From positions 4,340,001 to 4,404,000 of the forward strand of contig NZ_AP022565.1 of NCBI RefSeq assembly GCF_010727325.1: a stretch of DNA of 64,000 nucleotides, read 5' to 3'. The translations under genes were made by a program, and so were the position numbers. This stretch comes from Mycolicibacterium alvei. Its GTDB lineage: Bacteria > Actinomycetota > Actinomycetes > Mycobacteriales > Mycobacteriaceae. Below are positions 35,404-44,585 of this stretch, in pieces; the stretch's first letter is position 1, and each line of letters opens with the position of its first letter. The notes under the pieces were generated by a model. It did not search any database and had not been told where the DNA came from. It worked only from the letters and a program-made list of their open reading frames with translations.

Positions 35404-35442
35404 CCCACCGCGGGGTTGCACCGGCCTGCATACTCACACACC

Positions 35443-36804
35443 ATGTGTGCTGCCGATCGCGATGCCACCGTGGGCCTCTCACCAACCTCCGGCCTGAAAC
35501 GCGTCGTCATCGCGTCGATGGCCGGCACGGTGGTCGAGTGGTACGAGTTCTTCCTGTACGGCACGGCTGCGACGCTGGTTTTCAGCAAGGTGTTCTTCGC
35601 GCAGTCCGGTAGCGACCTCGACGCGATCCTGGCGGCGTTCGTCACGTACGCCGTCGGGTTCGTGGCGCGGCCGTTGGGCGGCATCGTGTTCGGCCACTTC
35701 GGCGACAAGTACGGCCGCAAGAAGCTGCTGCAGTTCTCGCTGCTGCTCGTCGGTGTCGCGACCTTCCTGATGGGTTGTCTGCCGACGTACGGGCAGATCG
35801 GATCCTGGGCGCCCACCCTGCTGGTGGTGCTGCGCTTCCTCCAGGGGTTCGCCGTCGGTGGCGAATGGGGTGGGGCGGTGCTCCTGGTGGCCGAGCACAG
35901 TCCCGACCGCAGCCGGGGTTTCTGGGCGAGTTGGCCGCAGGCCGGTGTTCCCGTCGGCAACATGCTGGCCACCGTCGTGCTGCTGGTGCTGACCAGCACC
36001 CTGTCGGACGCAGATTTCCTGTCCTGGGGCTGGCGGGTCGCGTTCTGGCTGTCGGCGGTAGTGGTGCTCATCGGCTACTACATCCGCACCAAGGTCACCG
36101 ATGCGCCGATCTTCGTTGCGGCGCAACAGGAAGCAGAGCAGATCAAGGCGTCGTCGTTCAGCGCCGTGGAAGTGCTGCGACGCTACCCGCGCGGGGTGGT
36201 GACCGCGATGGGTCTGCGCTTCGCCGAGAACATCATGTACTACCTGGTCGTCACCTTCTCGATCACGTACCTGAAGGTGCAGGCGCACGCCGACACCGGC
36301 GCGATCCTGCGCTGGCTGTTGGTCGCCCATGCCGTGCACCTGGTGGCCATCCCGCTGGTCGGAAGATTGTCGGATCGCATCGGCAGGCGTCCGGTGTACC
36401 TGATCGGCACGGTCGCCACCGGCACCTGGGGGTTTTTCGCGTTCCCGATGATGGACAGCACCAACCACCTGGTGATCATGTCGGCCGTGGTGATCGGCCT
36501 ACTGTTCCACGCCTTCATGTACGCCCCGCAGCCGGCGATGATGTCGGAGATGTTCCCCACCAGGATGCGTTATTCCGGTGTCTCCCTTGGCTATCAGGTG
36601 ACCGCGATCGTCGCGGGATCGCTGGCGCCGATCATCGCGGTACGACTGCTGGACGTCTATGGCTCATCGGTGCCGATTGCCATCTACCTGGCCGGGGCCT
36701 CGGTGATCACCCTGATCGCGGTCTACTTCGCCAGGGAGACCAAGGGCATCGACCTGGCCGACGTGGACGGTGCCGATCTGAAGGCCGTCGCAGCGTCGAG
36801 CTAA
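35443..36804 (+). CDS. MFS transporter, metabolite:H+ symporter (MHS) type
   Basis: A 453-residue twelve-helix transporter. GTVVEWYEFFLYG in helix 1 and the loop 2-3 motif GHFGDKYGRKKLL, together with RFLQGFAVGGEWGGA, are hallmarks of the MHS family (ShiA, KgtP, ProP relatives). These carry organic acids or osmolytes. Linkage to scoAB suggests import of a carboxylic acid. The ATG at 35443 is chosen; a GTG follows immediately. It meets the aminotransferase gene tail to tail with overlapping stop codons. Confidence 0.87.
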   Translation: MCAADRDATVGLSPTSGLKRVVIASMAGTVVEWYEFFLYGTAATLVFSKVFFAQSGSDLDAILAAFVTYAVGFVARPLGGIVFGHFGDKYGRKKLLQFSLLLVGVATFLMGCLPTYGQIGSWAPTLLVVLRFLQGFAVGGEWGGAVLLVAEHSPDRSRGFWASWPQAGVPVGNMLATVVLLVLTSTLSDADFLSWGWRVAFWLSAVVVLIGYYIRTKVTDAPIFVAAQQEAEQIKASSFSAVEVLRRYPRGVVTAMGLRFAENIMYYLVVTFSITYLKVQAHADTGAILRWLLVAHAVHLVAIPLVGRLSDRIGRRPVYLIGTVATGTWGFFAFPMMDSTNHLVIMSAVVIGLLFHAFMYAPQPAMMSEMFPTRMRYSGVSLGYQVTAIVAGSLAPIIAVRLLDVYGSSVPIAIYLAGASVITLIAVYFARETKGIDLADVDGADLKAVAASS

Positions 36805-37958
36805 GCCAGCCAGGCACCGATCCGGCGCAGAGCTTCTTCGATGTCGCTGGTCGGGCCGGCGAATGACAGCCGGACATACGAGCCGCCGCGCACGGTGTCG
36901 AAGTCGATGCCGGGTGCGATGGCGACGCCGGTCTCGGCCAACAGCTTTGAACACCAGGTCAAGGAGTCGTCGGTGTACTGGCTGACGTCGGCGTACACAT
37001 AGAAGGCGCCGTCGGTCGGGGCCAGCCGATCGATGCCGAGGCCGCGCAGCCCGTCCAGCAGCAGTTGCCGGTTGTCGGCGTAGTGCGACAGCAGGCCCTC
37101 GGCCTCGGCCAGCGAGTCCGGGGTGAACGCGGCCACCGCGGCATACTGGGCCAGGGCCGGCGGGCAGATGGTGAAGTTGCCGGTGAGCCGGTCCACCGCC
37201 CGCTGCAGTTCGGTGGGCACCAGCAGCCAGCCCAGCCGCCACCCGGTCATCGCGAAATATTTGGAGAAGCTGTTGACCACCACGGCATTCCGCGAGGTCT
37301 CCCACGCGCAACTGGTTCTCTGCGCACCGGGATAGACCAGGCCGTGGTAGATCTCATCGCTGATCAACCGCACGCCGCTCTGGTCACACCAGTGGGCGAT
37401 CGCAGCCAATTCGGCGGGCGGGATCACGGTGCCGGTCGGGTTGGCCGGGCTGGCGATGACCACGCCGGCCACCGGGGGATCCAGCGCCTCGAGCATGGCG
37501 ACCGTCGGCTGGAACCGAGTCTCGGGGCCGCACGGGATCTCGACCACCTCACACCCCAGCGCGGTCAGGATGTTGCGGTAGCAGGGGTAGCCCGGGCTGG
37601 CGATCGCGACCCGATCGCCGGCGTCGAAGCAGGACAGGAAAGTCAGTAGGAATCCGCCCGACGATCCGGTGGTGAGCACCACCTCGTCGACGCTCACCTC
37701 GACGTTGTATCTGCGGTACGACGCGGCGATCTCGGCGCGTAGCTCCGGGATGCCGAGTGTGACCGTGTAACCGAGCGGGCCCTGGTTCAGGGCGGCGACG
37801 GCGGCGTCGCGCACCGGCGTCGGCGCACCGGCACTGGGCTGCCCGGCCGACAAGTTGACCAGGTCCCCGTGTGTGCGTTGGCGTTCGGCCGCGGCCAGCC
37901 ACACGTCCATGACGTGGAACGGCGGGATCCCGGCTCGTAGGGCGACGTGGTTGGTCAT
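36801..37958 (-). CDS. aspB: PLP-dependent aminotransferase (Rv3565/AspB-like)
   Basis: A 385-residue class I/II aminotransferase. It has NLSAGQPSAGAPTPVRDA, SPANPTGTVIPPAEL, the pyridoxal-binding Lys in NSFSKYFAMTGWRLGW near 235 and YVRLSFAGP at the C-terminus. Position after fadE33 matches Rv3565. Its part in HIP degradation is not established. It starts 10 bases after fadE33 ends and is the last gene of the KstR2-controlled fadD3-fadE31-32-33 run. Confidence 0.87.
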   Translation of the reverse strand: MTNHVALRAGIPPFHVMDVWLAAAERQRTHGDLVNLSAGQPSAGAPTPVRDAAVAALNQGPLGYTVTLGIPELRAEIAASYRRYNVEVSVDEVVLTTGSSGGFLLTFLSCFDAGDRVAIASPGYPCYRNILTALGCEVVEIPCGPETRFQPTVAMLEALDPPVAGVVIASPANPTGTVIPPAELAAIAHWCDQSGVRLISDEIYHGLVYPGAQRTSCAWETSRNAVVVNSFSKYFAMTGWRLGWLLVPTELQRAVDRLTGNFTICPPALAQYAAVAAFTPDSLAEAEGLLSHYADNRQLLLDGLRGLGIDRLAPTDGAFYVYADVSQYTDDSLTWCSKLLAETGVAIAPGIDFDTVRGGSYVRLSFAGPTSDIEEALRRIGAWLA

Positions 37959-37968
37959 GTATTGCAGG

Positions 37969-38904
37969 CTAGAAGACTTCAGCCTCGAGTCGGCGGAGGT
38001 GCTCGCGCGGCGGGCCCAGCAGCTGGGCGCTGCCGTGGGCCCGCTTGAAGTACAGCTGGATGTCGCTTTCCCAGGTGATCGCGATGCCGCCGTGCAGCTG
38101 GACGGCCTCGGCGGCCACCGCCGACAGCGCCTCGCTGGCGAAGTAGCGGGCCAGCGACGCATTGGCGGGCGACGGGGCGGCGATGGCGTCGTTGACGACG
38201 GCACGCGCCGAGGACACCTTGATGTACAGGTCGGCCATCCGGTGCTTGAGCGCCTGGAAACTGCCGATGGCGCGGCCGAACTGCACCCGGTCCTTGGTGT
38301 AGGCGACCGTCAGATCGAGGCAGCGCGACGCGGCGCCGATCTGTTCGGCGGCCATCAGCAGGGCTGCGGTGTCGGCCAGGCCGGGATCGGCTCCGAGGAC
38401 GACGGTGTCACCGGGGATCACCGCGGACAGCCGGCGGGTCAGATCCATGGTGGATTTGGGGGTGGCGGTGAAGGTGGTCCAGCGGGTCAGGTTCTCCCCG
38501 TCAGCGGCGATGACGACATCGGCCACGTCACCGTTGATGACGAAGTCGGCATCGAAGGCCACGGTGCCGATGGAGGTGCCTTCGGCCAGGCCTTCGAGCG
38601 GTTCGTGATCTTCGACGGCCAGCAGCGCGAGCTCGGCCAGTGTGGTGCCCAGCAGCGGGGTCGGCACCAGGGCCTTGCCGAGCTCTTCGAGAACGGCTGC
38701 GGCATCGGCAAGTTCGCCACCGGCGCCGCCGAGCTCCTCGGGGACCACGAGGGCGGCCGCGCCGACCTGCTCGCACAGCAGGCTCCACAGCTTCTCGTCG
38801 TAGCCGCGCTCAGATTCCATCGCGGCGCGCACGGCCTCAGGGGAGGCATGCTTGTCCACCAGTGCGGCGACGGTTTCGCGCAGCAGTTGCCGTTCTTCAC
38901 TCAC
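37969..38904 (-). CDS. ipdE2: Acyl-CoA dehydrogenase beta subunit IpdE2 (FadE33)
   Basis: A 311-residue half-size acyl-CoA dehydrogenase with YTKDRVQFGRAIGSFQALKH near 195 and VQLHGGIAITWESDIQLYFKRA at the C-terminus. Steroid acyl-CoA dehydrogenases are alpha2beta2 heterotetramers. IpdE2 pairs with IpdE1 (fadE30), which here is encoded in the divergent operon, and acts on a HIP-derived CoA ester. GTG start overlapping the fadE32 stop as GTGA. Confidence 0.9.
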   Translation of the reverse strand: MSEERQLLRETVAALVDKHASPEAVRAAMESERGYDEKLWSLLCEQVGAAALVVPEELGGAGGELADAAAVLEELGKALVPTPLLGTTLAELALLAVEDHEPLEGLAEGTSIGTVAFDADFVINGDVADVVIAADGENLTRWTTFTATPKSTMDLTRRLSAVIPGDTVVLGADPGLADTAALLMAAEQIGAASRCLDLTVAYTKDRVQFGRAIGSFQALKHRMADLYIKVSSARAVVNDAIAAPSPANASLARYFASEALSAVAAEAVQLHGGIAITWESDIQLYFKRAHGSAQLLGPPREHLRRLEAEVF

Positions 38905-39857
38905 GAGATGGCCTCCAGCAGTCGACGACGATGTGCGGTCGGATCGCCCCAGGCACTGCGCAACGCCTGCACACGCAGCAGAGACAGGGACAGGTCGTGT
39001 TCCTGGGTGAACCCGATGGCGCCGTGGGTCTGCAGCGCCGAGCGGGCGGCCAGCAGCGCCGCATCGGCGGCGGCCACCTTGGCGGCGCTGATGTCACGGG
39101 CGGTGTCGGGCGAACCGCTAGCCAGCGACAGGGCAGCGCCGTACACCAGCGGGCGGGCGAGTTCGACGGCGATCAGCACGTCGGCCAGCTTGTGCTTGAT
39201 GGCCTGGTAGGACCCGATGATCCGGCCGAACTGGGTGCGCTGCTTGGCGTATTCGACCGACTGGTCCAGCATCGACTGGCCCGCACCGACCAGTTGGGCG
39301 GCGGTGGCCAGCACACCGAACTCGTAGGCCCGCGCGGTGTCGGCGGCCTGGGTGTCACCGGATGCGGTGACGTCGAACAGCTTTCGGGCCGGGTCGACGG
39401 AATCGTGGCCGGCGCCGGCAGTCGCGTCACCGACCTGACCGTCGGCGGCCAGCAGCGTCAATCCCGCGAAATCGGAGTTGACGGCCCGCGGTGCCTGTGG
39501 CGGCATGGCGACGGTGGCGATCAGCTCACCGGAGGCCAACGCTCCGGAACGCTCGTCGTTCGCCAGCAGGATCGGTGCGACGGCGATGGACTCGGTCACC
39601 GGACCGGGCACTGCCCAGTACCCCAACCGCTCCAGAGCGACGACGAGGTCGACCGGATGGGCTTCGATGCCGTCGTACTTCTCGGGCACCAGCAGCGCGG
39701 TGACCCCGAGGTCGGCCAGCTGTGCCCACACCTTGCGGCCCGGACCGGTGTCACCCTCGCCCCAGGCACGCACTGCGGCCGGGACATCAGCGGCGCCCAG
39801 CGCCGCGTCGATGCTGGCCGCGAAGTCCCGCTGCTGTTCGTCGATCTCGAAATTCAC
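38901..39857 (-). CDS. fadE32: Acyl-CoA dehydrogenase FadE32
   Basis: A 318-residue half-size acyl-CoA dehydrogenase: EYAKQRTQFGRIIGSYQAIKHKLAD-type segment near 205 and LQTHGAIGFTQEHDLSLSLLR near the end. It is adjacent to and overlaps fadE31, the probable alpha partner, so the two likely form one alpha2beta2 enzyme. It is the third gene from the fadD3 promoter. GTG start. Confidence 0.9.
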   Translation of the reverse strand: MNFEIDEQQRDFAASIDAALGAADVPAAVRAWGEGDTGPGRKVWAQLADLGVTALLVPEKYDGIEAHPVDLVVALERLGYWAVPGPVTESIAVAPILLANDERSGALASGELIATVAMPPQAPRAVNSDFAGLTLLAADGQVGDATAGAGHDSVDPARKLFDVTASGDTQAADTARAYEFGVLATAAQLVGAGQSMLDQSVEYAKQRTQFGRIIGSYQAIKHKLADVLIAVELARPLVYGAALSLASGSPDTARDISAAKVAAADAALLAARSALQTHGAIGFTQEHDLSLSLLRVQALRSAWGDPTAHRRRLLEAIS

Positions 39858-40984
39858 TTAGGCTCCCGGGGCAGGCCAAGAAGGCGCTCGGCAATGATGT
39901 TGCGCTGGATCTCGTTGGTGCCGGCGTAGATCGGGCCGCCGAGCGCGAACAGCAGCCCCTCGGTCCAGTGGTCAACCAGCTCGGCGTCGGGTCCCTGCAG
40001 GTCCAGGGCGGTCTGGTGCAGTGCCACATCCAGGTCGGACCAGAACACCTTGGTCACCGAGGACTCGGCACCCAGTTCACCGCCGTTGGCCAGGCGGGTC
40101 ACGGTGCCGAAGGTGTGCAGCCGGTAGGCCTGGGCCTTGATCCAGGCGTCGGCAACCCGGTCGGTGAACACCGGATCGGGGTTGGACTTCCATTGCTCGA
40201 CAAGGCGTTCGGCCGGCGCCATGAAGCGTGCCGGGCTGCGCAGCGACATGCCGCGCTCGTTGCTCGACGTGCTCATCGCTGCGCGCCAGCCCTCGTGCAC
40301 GCCGCCGATCACGTCGTTGTCGGGCACGAACACGTCGTCGAGGAAGATCTCGCCGAAACCGGTGTCGCCGCCGAGCTGGGCGATCGGGCGGACGGTGATC
40401 CCGGGAGCCTTGAGGTCGAACATGAAGTAGGTCAGACCCTTGTGGCGCTGTGCCTCCGGGTCGGAGCGGAACAGGCCGAAGCCGCGCTCACCGAAGGGCG
40501 CGCGTGAGCTCCAGATCTTCTGCCCGTTGAGCTTCCAGCCGCCGTCGACCTTGGTGGCCGTCGAGCGCAGCGAGGCCAGGTCGCTTCCCGACTCGGGCTC
40601 GGACCAGGCCTGCGCCCAGATCTCCTCGCCGCTGGCCATCTTCGGCAGCACGCGCTGGAGCTGCTCTTCGGTGCCGTGGGCGAACAGCGTCGGCGCCAGC
40701 ATGGCGGTGCCGTTGGCGCTGGCCCGGCCGGGAGCGCCGGCGTGGAAGTACTCCTCCTCGAACACCACCCACTGCAGCAAGGTGGCGTCGCGGCCGCCGT
40801 AGGACTTGGGCCAGGCGATCACCGACAGTCCGGCGTCGAAAAGCACCTTGTCCCAGCGGCGGTGCTGTTCGAAACCCTCAAGGGTGTCGTATGACTTCGT
40901 CGGGAACCAATCCCGATTGGCCGTCAGGAATTCACGGACCTCGGCCCGAAAGGCCTCGGTCTCGTCGTCGAATGTCAGGTCCAT
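39854..40984 (-). CDS. fadE31: Acyl-CoA dehydrogenase FadE31
   Basis: A 376-residue acyl-CoA dehydrogenase with QAWSEPESGSDLASLRST, GGWKLNGQKIWSSRAPFGERG and the C-terminal YAGTNEIQRNIIAERLLGLP. The full-length flavin-binding pattern fits an alpha subunit. It overlaps fadD3 by ten bases and fadE32 by four. It acts in CoA-ester dehydrogenation during HIP breakdown; the exact substrate is not assigned. Confidence 0.9.
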   Translation of the reverse strand: MDLTFDDETEAFRAEVREFLTANRDWFPTKSYDTLEGFEQHRRWDKVLFDAGLSVIAWPKSYGGRDATLLQWVVFEEEYFHAGAPGRASANGTAMLAPTLFAHGTEEQLQRVLPKMASGEEIWAQAWSEPESGSDLASLRSTATKVDGGWKLNGQKIWSSRAPFGERGFGLFRSDPEAQRHKGLTYFMFDLKAPGITVRPIAQLGGDTGFGEIFLDDVFVPDNDVIGGVHEGWRAAMSTSSNERGMSLRSPARFMAPAERLVEQWKSNPDPVFTDRVADAWIKAQAYRLHTFGTVTRLANGGELGAESSVTKVFWSDLDVALHQTALDLQGPDAELVDHWTEGLLFALGGPIYAGTNEIQRNIIAERLLGLPREPK

Positions 40985-42543
40985 TGCACCCCTTCTCGGG
41001 TCCCTCTGCTGCGCAGCACCGGTTTGATCACCTTGCCGCCCGGATTTCGCGGCAGCACATCCAGAAACTCAACTGATCGCGGCGCCTTGAAGTTCGCCAG
41101 ATGCTCACGTGCGTAAGCGATCACGGCCGCCTCGTCGAGCGTCACGCCCGGCTTGAGCACCACGAAGGCCTTGCCGACCTCACCGAGCCGGTCGTCGGGC
41201 ACACCGATCACCGCCGTCTCGGCGACACCGTCCAACCGGGCCAGCACCTGCTCGATCTCGGCCGGGTACACGTTGAACCCGCCGCTGATGTACATGTCCT
41301 TGAGCCGGTCGGTGATGGTCAGGTTGCCGCGGGCGTCGAGCGTCCCGATGTCGCCGGTGTGCAGCCAGCTCTCGGTGTCGATCGCGGCCGCGGTGGCTTC
41401 GGGGTCGTCGAGGTAGCCGAGCATGACGTTGGGCCCGCGCAGCAGCACCTCGCCCGAATCAGCGAGGCGCAGTTCGAAATCGGCGATGGGCCTGCCGCAG
41501 GTGGTGGCCACGGTGACGGCGTCGTCGTCGGCACTGCACATGGTGCCGAAGCCGGCCGCCTCGGTCAGGCCGTAGGCGGTCAGAACGATGTCGATGTCGA
41601 GCTCGGACTGCATCCGCTCGATCAGAACCACCGGGACCACAGCCGCGCCGGTCACCGAGAAGCGCAGCGAGGACAGGTCGTAGTCGGCCCGCGTGGGATG
41701 GTCCAGCAGGGTCTGGAAGATCGTCGGCGGGCCGGGCAGCACCGTGATGCGCTGTTCGGCAATGGTTTTCAGCACCTGTTCGGGCTTGAACGTGAGCACT
41801 GGGTACAGCGCCGCGCCAGTCTGCAGGCAGGCCAGGATGCCGGCCTTGTAGCCGAAATTGTGGAAGAACGGGTTGATGCACAGGTAGCGGTCGGTGCTCG
41901 TGACCTGTCCGCACTCGGCCCAGGCGGCCGATCCGTCGAGCGACTGGCGGTGGGCGCAGCGCACACCCTTGCTGCGTCCGGTGGTGCCGGAGGTGAACAG
42001 GATGTCGGAGACGTCGTCGGGCTGCACCGCGGCCGCACGCGCGTCGACCGCTTCCAGGTCAGTGCCCCGGGCGACGAACTCGTCCCAGGTTCCATCCTGT
42101 TTCTCGACGGGCACCCGCACGATGTGTCGCAGCGCGGGAAGTGCCTCGCGGTCCAGTTCGGACGCGCGGTCGGAACCGAGGAACTCGCCCGAGGCAATCA
42201 GCAACGGGGCCTCGGTGCGGGCCAGGATGTCGGTGGCCTCACTGGCGGTATAGCGGGTGTTCAGCGGCACCATCTCCGCGCCGGCGTAATGCGTGGCCAG
42301 GCAGGCCACCACCCAGTGCCAGGTGTTGGGAGACCAGATCGCCACTCGGTCGCCGGGCTCGACACCGAGGTCGATCATCGCCGCGGCGGCCTGGCGTACG
42401 TGGGCGCGCAGTTCCGAGTAGGTGAGGCTCTTATGATCGCTGACCAGCGCGTCACGGTCGGAAAACTGCTCGGCAACCCGGTCCAGCACCGCCGGAACGG
42501 TGCGGCGATCTTGCCCCGCGAGCGGGTGGTGTGCCCTGGCCAT
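40975..42543 (-). CDS. fadD3: HIP-CoA synthetase (acyl-CoA ligase)
   Basis: A 522-residue adenylate-forming ligase. The P-loop is LFTSGTTGRSKGVRC, the adenine motif is YGLTEAAGFG, the hinge segment is TGDIGTLDARGNLTITDRLKDMYISGG-like in two blocks and the C-terminal catalytic Lys is in NPGGKVIKP. FadD3 attaches CoA to the propionate of HIP, starting C/D-ring degradation. The ATG at 42543 is the start; the KstR2 operator lies 15 bases upstream. HIP-CoA itself is the KstR2 effector, so this enzyme generates the inducer. Confidence 0.93.
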   Translation of the reverse strand: MARAHHPLAGQDRRTVPAVLDRVAEQFSDRDALVSDHKSLTYSELRAHVRQAAAAMIDLGVEPGDRVAIWSPNTWHWVVACLATHYAGAEMVPLNTRYTASEATDILARTEAPLLIASGEFLGSDRASELDREALPALRHIVRVPVEKQDGTWDEFVARGTDLEAVDARAAAVQPDDVSDILFTSGTTGRSKGVRCAHRQSLDGSAAWAECGQVTSTDRYLCINPFFHNFGYKAGILACLQTGAALYPVLTFKPEQVLKTIAEQRITVLPGPPTIFQTLLDHPTRADYDLSSLRFSVTGAAVVPVVLIERMQSELDIDIVLTAYGLTEAAGFGTMCSADDDAVTVATTCGRPIADFELRLADSGEVLLRGPNVMLGYLDDPEATAAAIDTESWLHTGDIGTLDARGNLTITDRLKDMYISGGFNVYPAEIEQVLARLDGVAETAVIGVPDDRLGEVGKAFVVLKPGVTLDEAAVIAYAREHLANFKAPRSVEFLDVLPRNPGGKVIKPVLRSRGTREGVQWT

Positions 42544-42558
42544 CGACTCCCCTAACAA

Positions 42559-42572
42559 AGCAAGTGCTTGGT
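42559..42572. promoter_or_regulatory. KstR2 operator between fadD3 and fadE30
   Basis: AGCAAGTGCTTGGT matches the KstR2 consensus AnCAAGnnCTTGnT. It sits in the 45-base gap between the divergent fadD3 and fadE30 starts and can control both operons. Confidence 0.92.
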
Positions 42573-42588
42573 AGGTTAGCCTACAAGG

Positions 42589-43737
42589 GTGATAGAGGTC
42601 CAGGAGTTCCGGGCCGAGGTCCGGCAGTGGCTCGCAGACAATCTTGTTGGCGAATTCGCAGCGCTCAAGGGCCTGGGTGGACCGGGGCGTGAACACGAAG
42701 CCTTCGAAGAGCGTCGGGCGTGGAATCAGCATCTGGCCGCGGCGGGGTTGACCTGCCTCGGCTGGCCGGTGGAGCACGGCGGCCGCGGCCTGTCGGTCGC
42801 ACACCGCGTTGCCTTCTACGAGGAGTACGCCCGCGCGAACGCGCCCGACAAGGTCAACCACCTGGGCGAGGAACTGCTCGGGCCGACGCTCATCGAGTAC
42901 GGCACCCCCGAACAGCAGCAGCGGTTTTTGCCCAAGATCCTCGACGTCACCGAGCTGTGGAGCCAGGGCTACTCCGAGCCCAACGCCGGCAGTGACCTGG
43001 CGAATGTGGCGACGACGGCTGAGCTGGTCGGCGACGAATGGGTGATCAACGGCCAGAAGGTGTGGACGTCGCTGGCGCACTGGGCGCAGTGGTGCTTCGT
43101 CGTGGCGCGGACGGAGAAGGGCTCCAAGCGGCACGCCGGCCTGTCCTATCTGTTGGTGCCACTGGATCAGCCGGGCGTCGAGATCCGGCCCATCATCCAG
43201 CTGACCGGCGACTCCGAGTTCAACGAGGTGTTCTTCGACGACGCCCGCACCGATGCCTCGCTGGTGGTCGGTCAGCCCGGTGACGGCTGGCGCGTGGCCA
43301 TGGGCACGCTGACTTTCGAGCGCGGGGTGTCCACGCTGGGTCAGCAGATCCGCTACGCCCGTGAGCACTCGAACCTCGTCGAGCTGGCCAAGCGCAGCGG
43401 CGCGGCCGACGATCCGCTGATCCGCCAAAAGCTGACCGAGTCGTGGACCGGCCTGCAGGCCATGCGGTCTTACGCCCTGGCGACCATGGATGTCGAGCAG
43501 CCCGGGCAGGACAATGTGTCGAAGCTGTTGTGGGCCAACTGGCACCGTGAACTCGGCGAGATCGCCATGGACGTGCAGGGCACGGCCGGGCTGACGCTGC
43601 CCGAGGGCGAATTCGACGAGTGGCAGCGGCTCTACCTGTTCTCGCGGTCGGACACCATCTACGGCGGGTCCAACGAAATCCAGCGCAACATCATCGCCGA
43701 GCGGGTGCTCGGCCTACCCCGAGAGGCAAAGGGATGA
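42589..43737 (+). CDS. ipdE1: Acyl-CoA dehydrogenase alpha subunit IpdE1 (FadE30)
   Basis: A 382-residue acyl-CoA dehydrogenase with SQGYSEPNAGSDLANVATT, WVINGQKVWTSLAHWAQW, LTGDSEFNEVFFDD and the C-terminal GGSNEIQRNIIAERVLGLP. In mycobacteria IpdE1 (FadE30) and IpdE2 (FadE33) form a heterotetramer and occur in divergent operons, exactly the arrangement here. Mutants lacking either accumulate a hydroxylated HIP. GTG start 16 bases after the KstR2 box; overlaps ipdF by four bases. Confidence 0.92.
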   Translation: MIEVQEFRAEVRQWLADNLVGEFAALKGLGGPGREHEAFEERRAWNQHLAAAGLTCLGWPVEHGGRGLSVAHRVAFYEEYARANAPDKVNHLGEELLGPTLIEYGTPEQQQRFLPKILDVTELWSQGYSEPNAGSDLANVATTAELVGDEWVINGQKVWTSLAHWAQWCFVVARTEKGSKRHAGLSYLLVPLDQPGVEIRPIIQLTGDSEFNEVFFDDARTDASLVVGQPGDGWRVAMGTLTFERGVSTLGQQIRYAREHSNLVELAKRSGAADDPLIRQKLTESWTGLQAMRSYALATMDVEQPGQDNVSKLLWANWHRELGEIAMDVQGTAGLTLPEGEFDEWQRLYLFSRSDTIYGGSNEIQRNIIAERVLGLPREAKG

Positions 43738-44525
43738 GTGACCTTTCAGTCGCCCCCAAAGAGGTTGAGGGCCACGGCCTGCTGAAGGGCAAGGTCGTCC
43801 TGGTAACGGCTGCCGCCGGCACCGGCATCGGCTCGTCCACCGCCCGTCGCGCGCTGCTCGAGGGTGCCGACGTCGTGGTGTCCGACTACCACGAGCGGCG
43901 ACTGAACGAGACCCGCGACCAGCTCGCCGAGCTCGGCCTGGGCCGGGTCGAGGCCGTGGTCTGCGACGTCACCTCCACCGAGGCGGTCGACGCGCTGATC
44001 GCCCGGTCGGTCGAGAAGATGGGTCGCCTCGACGTCCTGGTGAACAACGCCGGACTGGGTGGCGAGACCCCGCTGGTCGACATGACCGACGACGAGTGGG
44101 ATCGCGTTCTCAACGTGACGCTGAACTCGGTCATGCGGGCCACCCGCGCCGCGCTGCGGTACTTCCGCGACGTCGAACACGGCGGTGTGATCGTCAACAA
44201 CGCCAGCGTTCTCGGCTGGCGCGCACAGCACTCGCAGTCGCACTACGCCGCCGCCAAGGCCGGCGTGATGGCACTGACCCGTTGCAGCGCAATCGAAGCC
44301 GTCGAATACGGCGTGCGGATCAACGCGGTCTCGCCGAGCATCGCGCGGCACAAGTTCCTCGAGAAGTCGGCGGATGCGGCCCTGCTGGACCGGCTGTCCT
44401 CGGACGAGGCGTTCGGCCGCGCGGCCGAACCGTGGGAGATCGCCACCACGATCGCCTACCTGGCCAGCGACTACTCCAGCTACCTGACCGGCGAGGTCAT
44501 CTCGGTTTCCAGCCAGCGCGCCTGA
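43734..44525 (+). CDS. ipdF: SDR-family HIP-CoA ketoreductase IpdF
   Basis: A 263-residue SDR. The cofactor loop is TAAAGTGIGSSTAR near residue 23, a variant of TGxxxGxG, followed by NNAGLGGETPL and the catalytic HYAAAKAG near 172. In the KstR2 pathway IpdF interconverts the C5 ketone and alcohol of the HIP-derived CoA ester. It overlaps fadE30 by four bases (ATGA) and ends at a strong bidirectional terminator. Confidence 0.9.
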   Translation: MSDLSVAPKEVEGHGLLKGKVVLVTAAAGTGIGSSTARRALLEGADVVVSDYHERRLNETRDQLAELGLGRVEAVVCDVTSTEAVDALIARSVEKMGRLDVLVNNAGLGGETPLVDMTDDEWDRVLNVTLNSVMRATRAALRYFRDVEHGGVIVNNASVLGWRAQHSQSHYAAAKAGVMALTRCSAIEAVEYGVRINAVSPSIARHKFLEKSADAALLDRLSSDEAFGRAAEPWEIATTIAYLASDYSSYLTGEVISVSSQRA

Positions 44526-44536
44526 TCTGGTTCCTG

Positions 44537-44578
44537 CAATGCGGCCCCTGTCCGGAACTCCGGGCAGGGGCCGCATTG
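44537..44578. terminator. Bidirectional terminator between ipdF and the 44.6-kb gene
   Basis: A 19-bp stem with one G-U type pair: CAATGCGGCCCCTGTCCGG (44537-44555) against 44560-44578, with loop AACT. It lies between converging stop codons, 11 and 7 bases from them. Confidence 0.88.
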
Positions 44579-44585
44579 TGTGGTG

